Assembly (NCBI RefSeq): GCF_016462705.1
Contig: NZ_JAEMSS010000002.1
Location: 1 to 57,690 of the forward strand
Source of the DNA: Nocardioides sp.
GTDB lineage: Bacteria; Actinomycetota; Actinomycetes; Propionibacteriales; Nocardioidaceae
DNA: 57,690 nucleotides
Direction: 5' to 3'
The notes beneath the pieces were generated by a model that saw only the letters and a program-made list of their open reading frames with translations, was not told the DNA's origin and searched no databases. Shown in pieces: positions 56,848 through 57,690 of this stretch (the stretch's first letter is position 1; each line of letters opens with the position of its first letter). The position numbers and the translations under genes are program-made.

Positions 56848-57594
56848 GTGGGCGGACTCCAACGATTCGAGCAGCGGCTCGAGAGCATGATCTCCGGCGC
56901 GTTCGCCCGTGCCTTCCGCTCGGCGGTCCAGCCCGTCGAGATCGCCGCCGCCCTCCAGCGCGAGTGCGACAACAACGCGCAGATCCTGTCCCGCGAGCGC
57001 CGGATGGTGCCCAACGACTTCCACGTCGAGCTCAGCACCAGCGACCTCGAGCGGCTGGCGCCGTACGACACCGCGCTGGCCGACGAGCTGACCCACCAGG
57101 TGCAGGACCACGCCGACGCCCAGGGCTACGTGTTCCCCGGTCCGATCGCGATCGAGTTCGAGCCGGCCGAGGACCTGGTGACCGGGCGGTTCCGGATCCG
57201 CAGCCGGGCCCAGGCCCGGGTGCAGAGCAACGCCACGCACACCCAGGTACGCCGCGCGCGGGCCGTGCTCGAGATCAACAACACCAAGCACCCGCTCACG
57301 CCGCCCGGCCTGGTGGTCGGCCGGGGCACCGAGGCCGACGTCCGGATCAACGACCCCGGCGTCAGCCGCCGGCACGTCGAGTTCGAGGTCCACAGCGTCA
57401 CGACGGCCTCCGGCGCCCGCGACCTGCGCATCGAGGCCAAGGACCTCGGGTCGACCAACGGGATCCTCATCGACGGCCACAAGGTCACCCGGGCCGGAGT
57501 CCGCGACGGCAGCGTGGTCCGGGTCGGCAACACCACCATGACGGTCCGGATGGGCGAGGACGTGGACGACGGCCTGGGGGATGCCGATGTCTGA
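56848..57594 (+). CDS. fhaA: FhaA: DUF3662 and FHA-domain protein
   Basis: 248 residues from the GTG at 56848, which has GGAAGGAGG 5 nt upstream. N-terminal DUF3662 domain (GLQRFEQRLESMISGAFARAFRSAVQPVEIAAAL), a short linker and a C-terminal FHA domain near residue 150-240 (GRGTEADVRINDPGVSRRHVEFE and DLGSTNGILIDG), which binds phosphothreonine. Shorter linker than mycobacterial FhaA (about 527). Works with Ser/Thr kinases and, in mycobacteria, MviN in peptidoglycan control. fhaB overlaps by 8 nt. The 198-bp gap upstream (56650-56847) carries the tRNA promoter; its own promoter is not clear. Confidence 0.95.
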   Translation: MGGLQRFEQRLESMISGAFARAFRSAVQPVEIAAALQRECDNNAQILSRERRMVPNDFHVELSTSDLERLAPYDTALADELTHQVQDHADAQGYVFPGPIAIEFEPAEDLVTGRFRIRSRAQARVQSNATHTQVRRARAVLEINNTKHPLTPPGLVVGRGTEADVRINDPGVSRRHVEFEVHSVTTASGARDLRIEAKDLGSTNGILIDGHKVTRAGVRDGSVVRVGNTTMTVRMGEDVDDGLGDADV

Positions 57595-57690
57595 GCTGAC
57601 CCTGTTCCTGATCCGGATCGCCTACCTCGCCATCCTCTGGATCTTCGTGCTGTCGGCGATCTCGGTCATCCGCTCGGACATGTTCGGTGC
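57587..57690 (+). CDS. fhaB: FhaB/FipA N-terminus (partial, runs off window)
   Basis: First 34 residues, starting at the ATG at 57587 inside the end of fhaA (8-nt overlap). MSELTLFLIRIAYLAILWIF then a membrane helix, the usual start of actinobacterial FhaB, a single-pass protein with a C-terminal FHA domain. Next expected genes are PP2C phosphatase, rodA, pbpA, pknA and pknB, outside the window. Confidence 0.9.
   Translation, partial: MSELTLFLIRIAYLAILWIFVLSAISVIRSDMFG

Overview
The window is high-GC DNA with strongly GC-biased codon use, many GTG starts, densely overlapping same-strand genes, a DUF222/13E12 HNH endonuclease, a MDMPI-family protein, a polyphosphate glucokinase and the actinobacterial anchor tRNA-Leu / fhaA / fhaB at its right end. 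It is chromosomal DNA of a soil-type actinomycete, most likely Nocardioides or another Nocardioidaceae (inference from gene content; no search was run). The fhaA-fhaB pair normally opens the FHA/PP2C/RodA/PBP/PknAB operon close to oriC, so the window probably lies near the replication origin. No insertion sequence, prophage, CRISPR array or rRNA was seen.

Left part (1-10.1 kb): an iron-regulated heme acquisition locus. hmuT-hmuU-hmuV, an uncharacterised surface protein and an HtaA-type heme receptor (cut by the window edge) are transcribed leftward. A heme oxygenase is transcribed rightward. Between them lies a near-consensus DtxR/IdeR box. Next come a uronate-dehydrogenase-like SDR, a marR-MFS exporter pair, and a merR/aldo-keto reductase pair that carries two copies of the same dyad operator.

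10.1-17.5 kb holds the most unusual block: seven tightly overlapping leftward genes (carrier protein with Ser, AMP-forming acyl/aminoacyl ligase, SGNH-like hydrolase, AcpS, an ACP-like protein WITHOUT the phosphopantetheine serine, glutamine-dependent AsnB, short NadE-like synthase). Divergent from them are a CysE-like acetyltransferase and a small GntR regulator. It looks like a compact carrier-protein-based amide-forming pathway that I cannot match to a described system.

17.5-34.8 kb is mixed chromosome: a methyltransferase, the HNH endonuclease, two secreted proteins with short collagen-like segments, PlsB, a cold-shock protein, an AraC/GyrI regulator, an M13 peptidase, a ComB-like phosphatase, quinone oxidoreductase, a P1B-5-type metal ATPase with a C-terminal hemerythrin domain, a zinc alcohol dehydrogenase, an M15-peptidase lipoprotein, a DHA2 exporter and a ferritin-like protein. 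An intergenic island of palindromes follows (34.78-34.93 kb).

35-44 kb: an alkane hydroxylation operon (alkB-rubredoxin fusion, 3Fe-4S ferredoxin, TetR) with paired operators, a VWA lipoprotein, a DrrAB-like ABC exporter whose two genes are separated by a 163-nt nested inverted-repeat element, a MDMPI protein, and an RmlC-like/GT2 pair. 43.5-54.2 kb: ppgK, marR/MMPL, malic enzyme, SRPBCC, glutathione peroxidase, a membrane protein with a nitroreductase, SDR, a third collagen-segment protein, a quinone oxidoreductase and a winged-helix regulator.

Right end: terC-baeRF3 operon behind a yybP-ykoY-type (manganese) riboswitch whose P1 strand can pair with the terC Shine-Dalgarno, then tRNA-Leu(CAG), fhaA and the start of fhaB.
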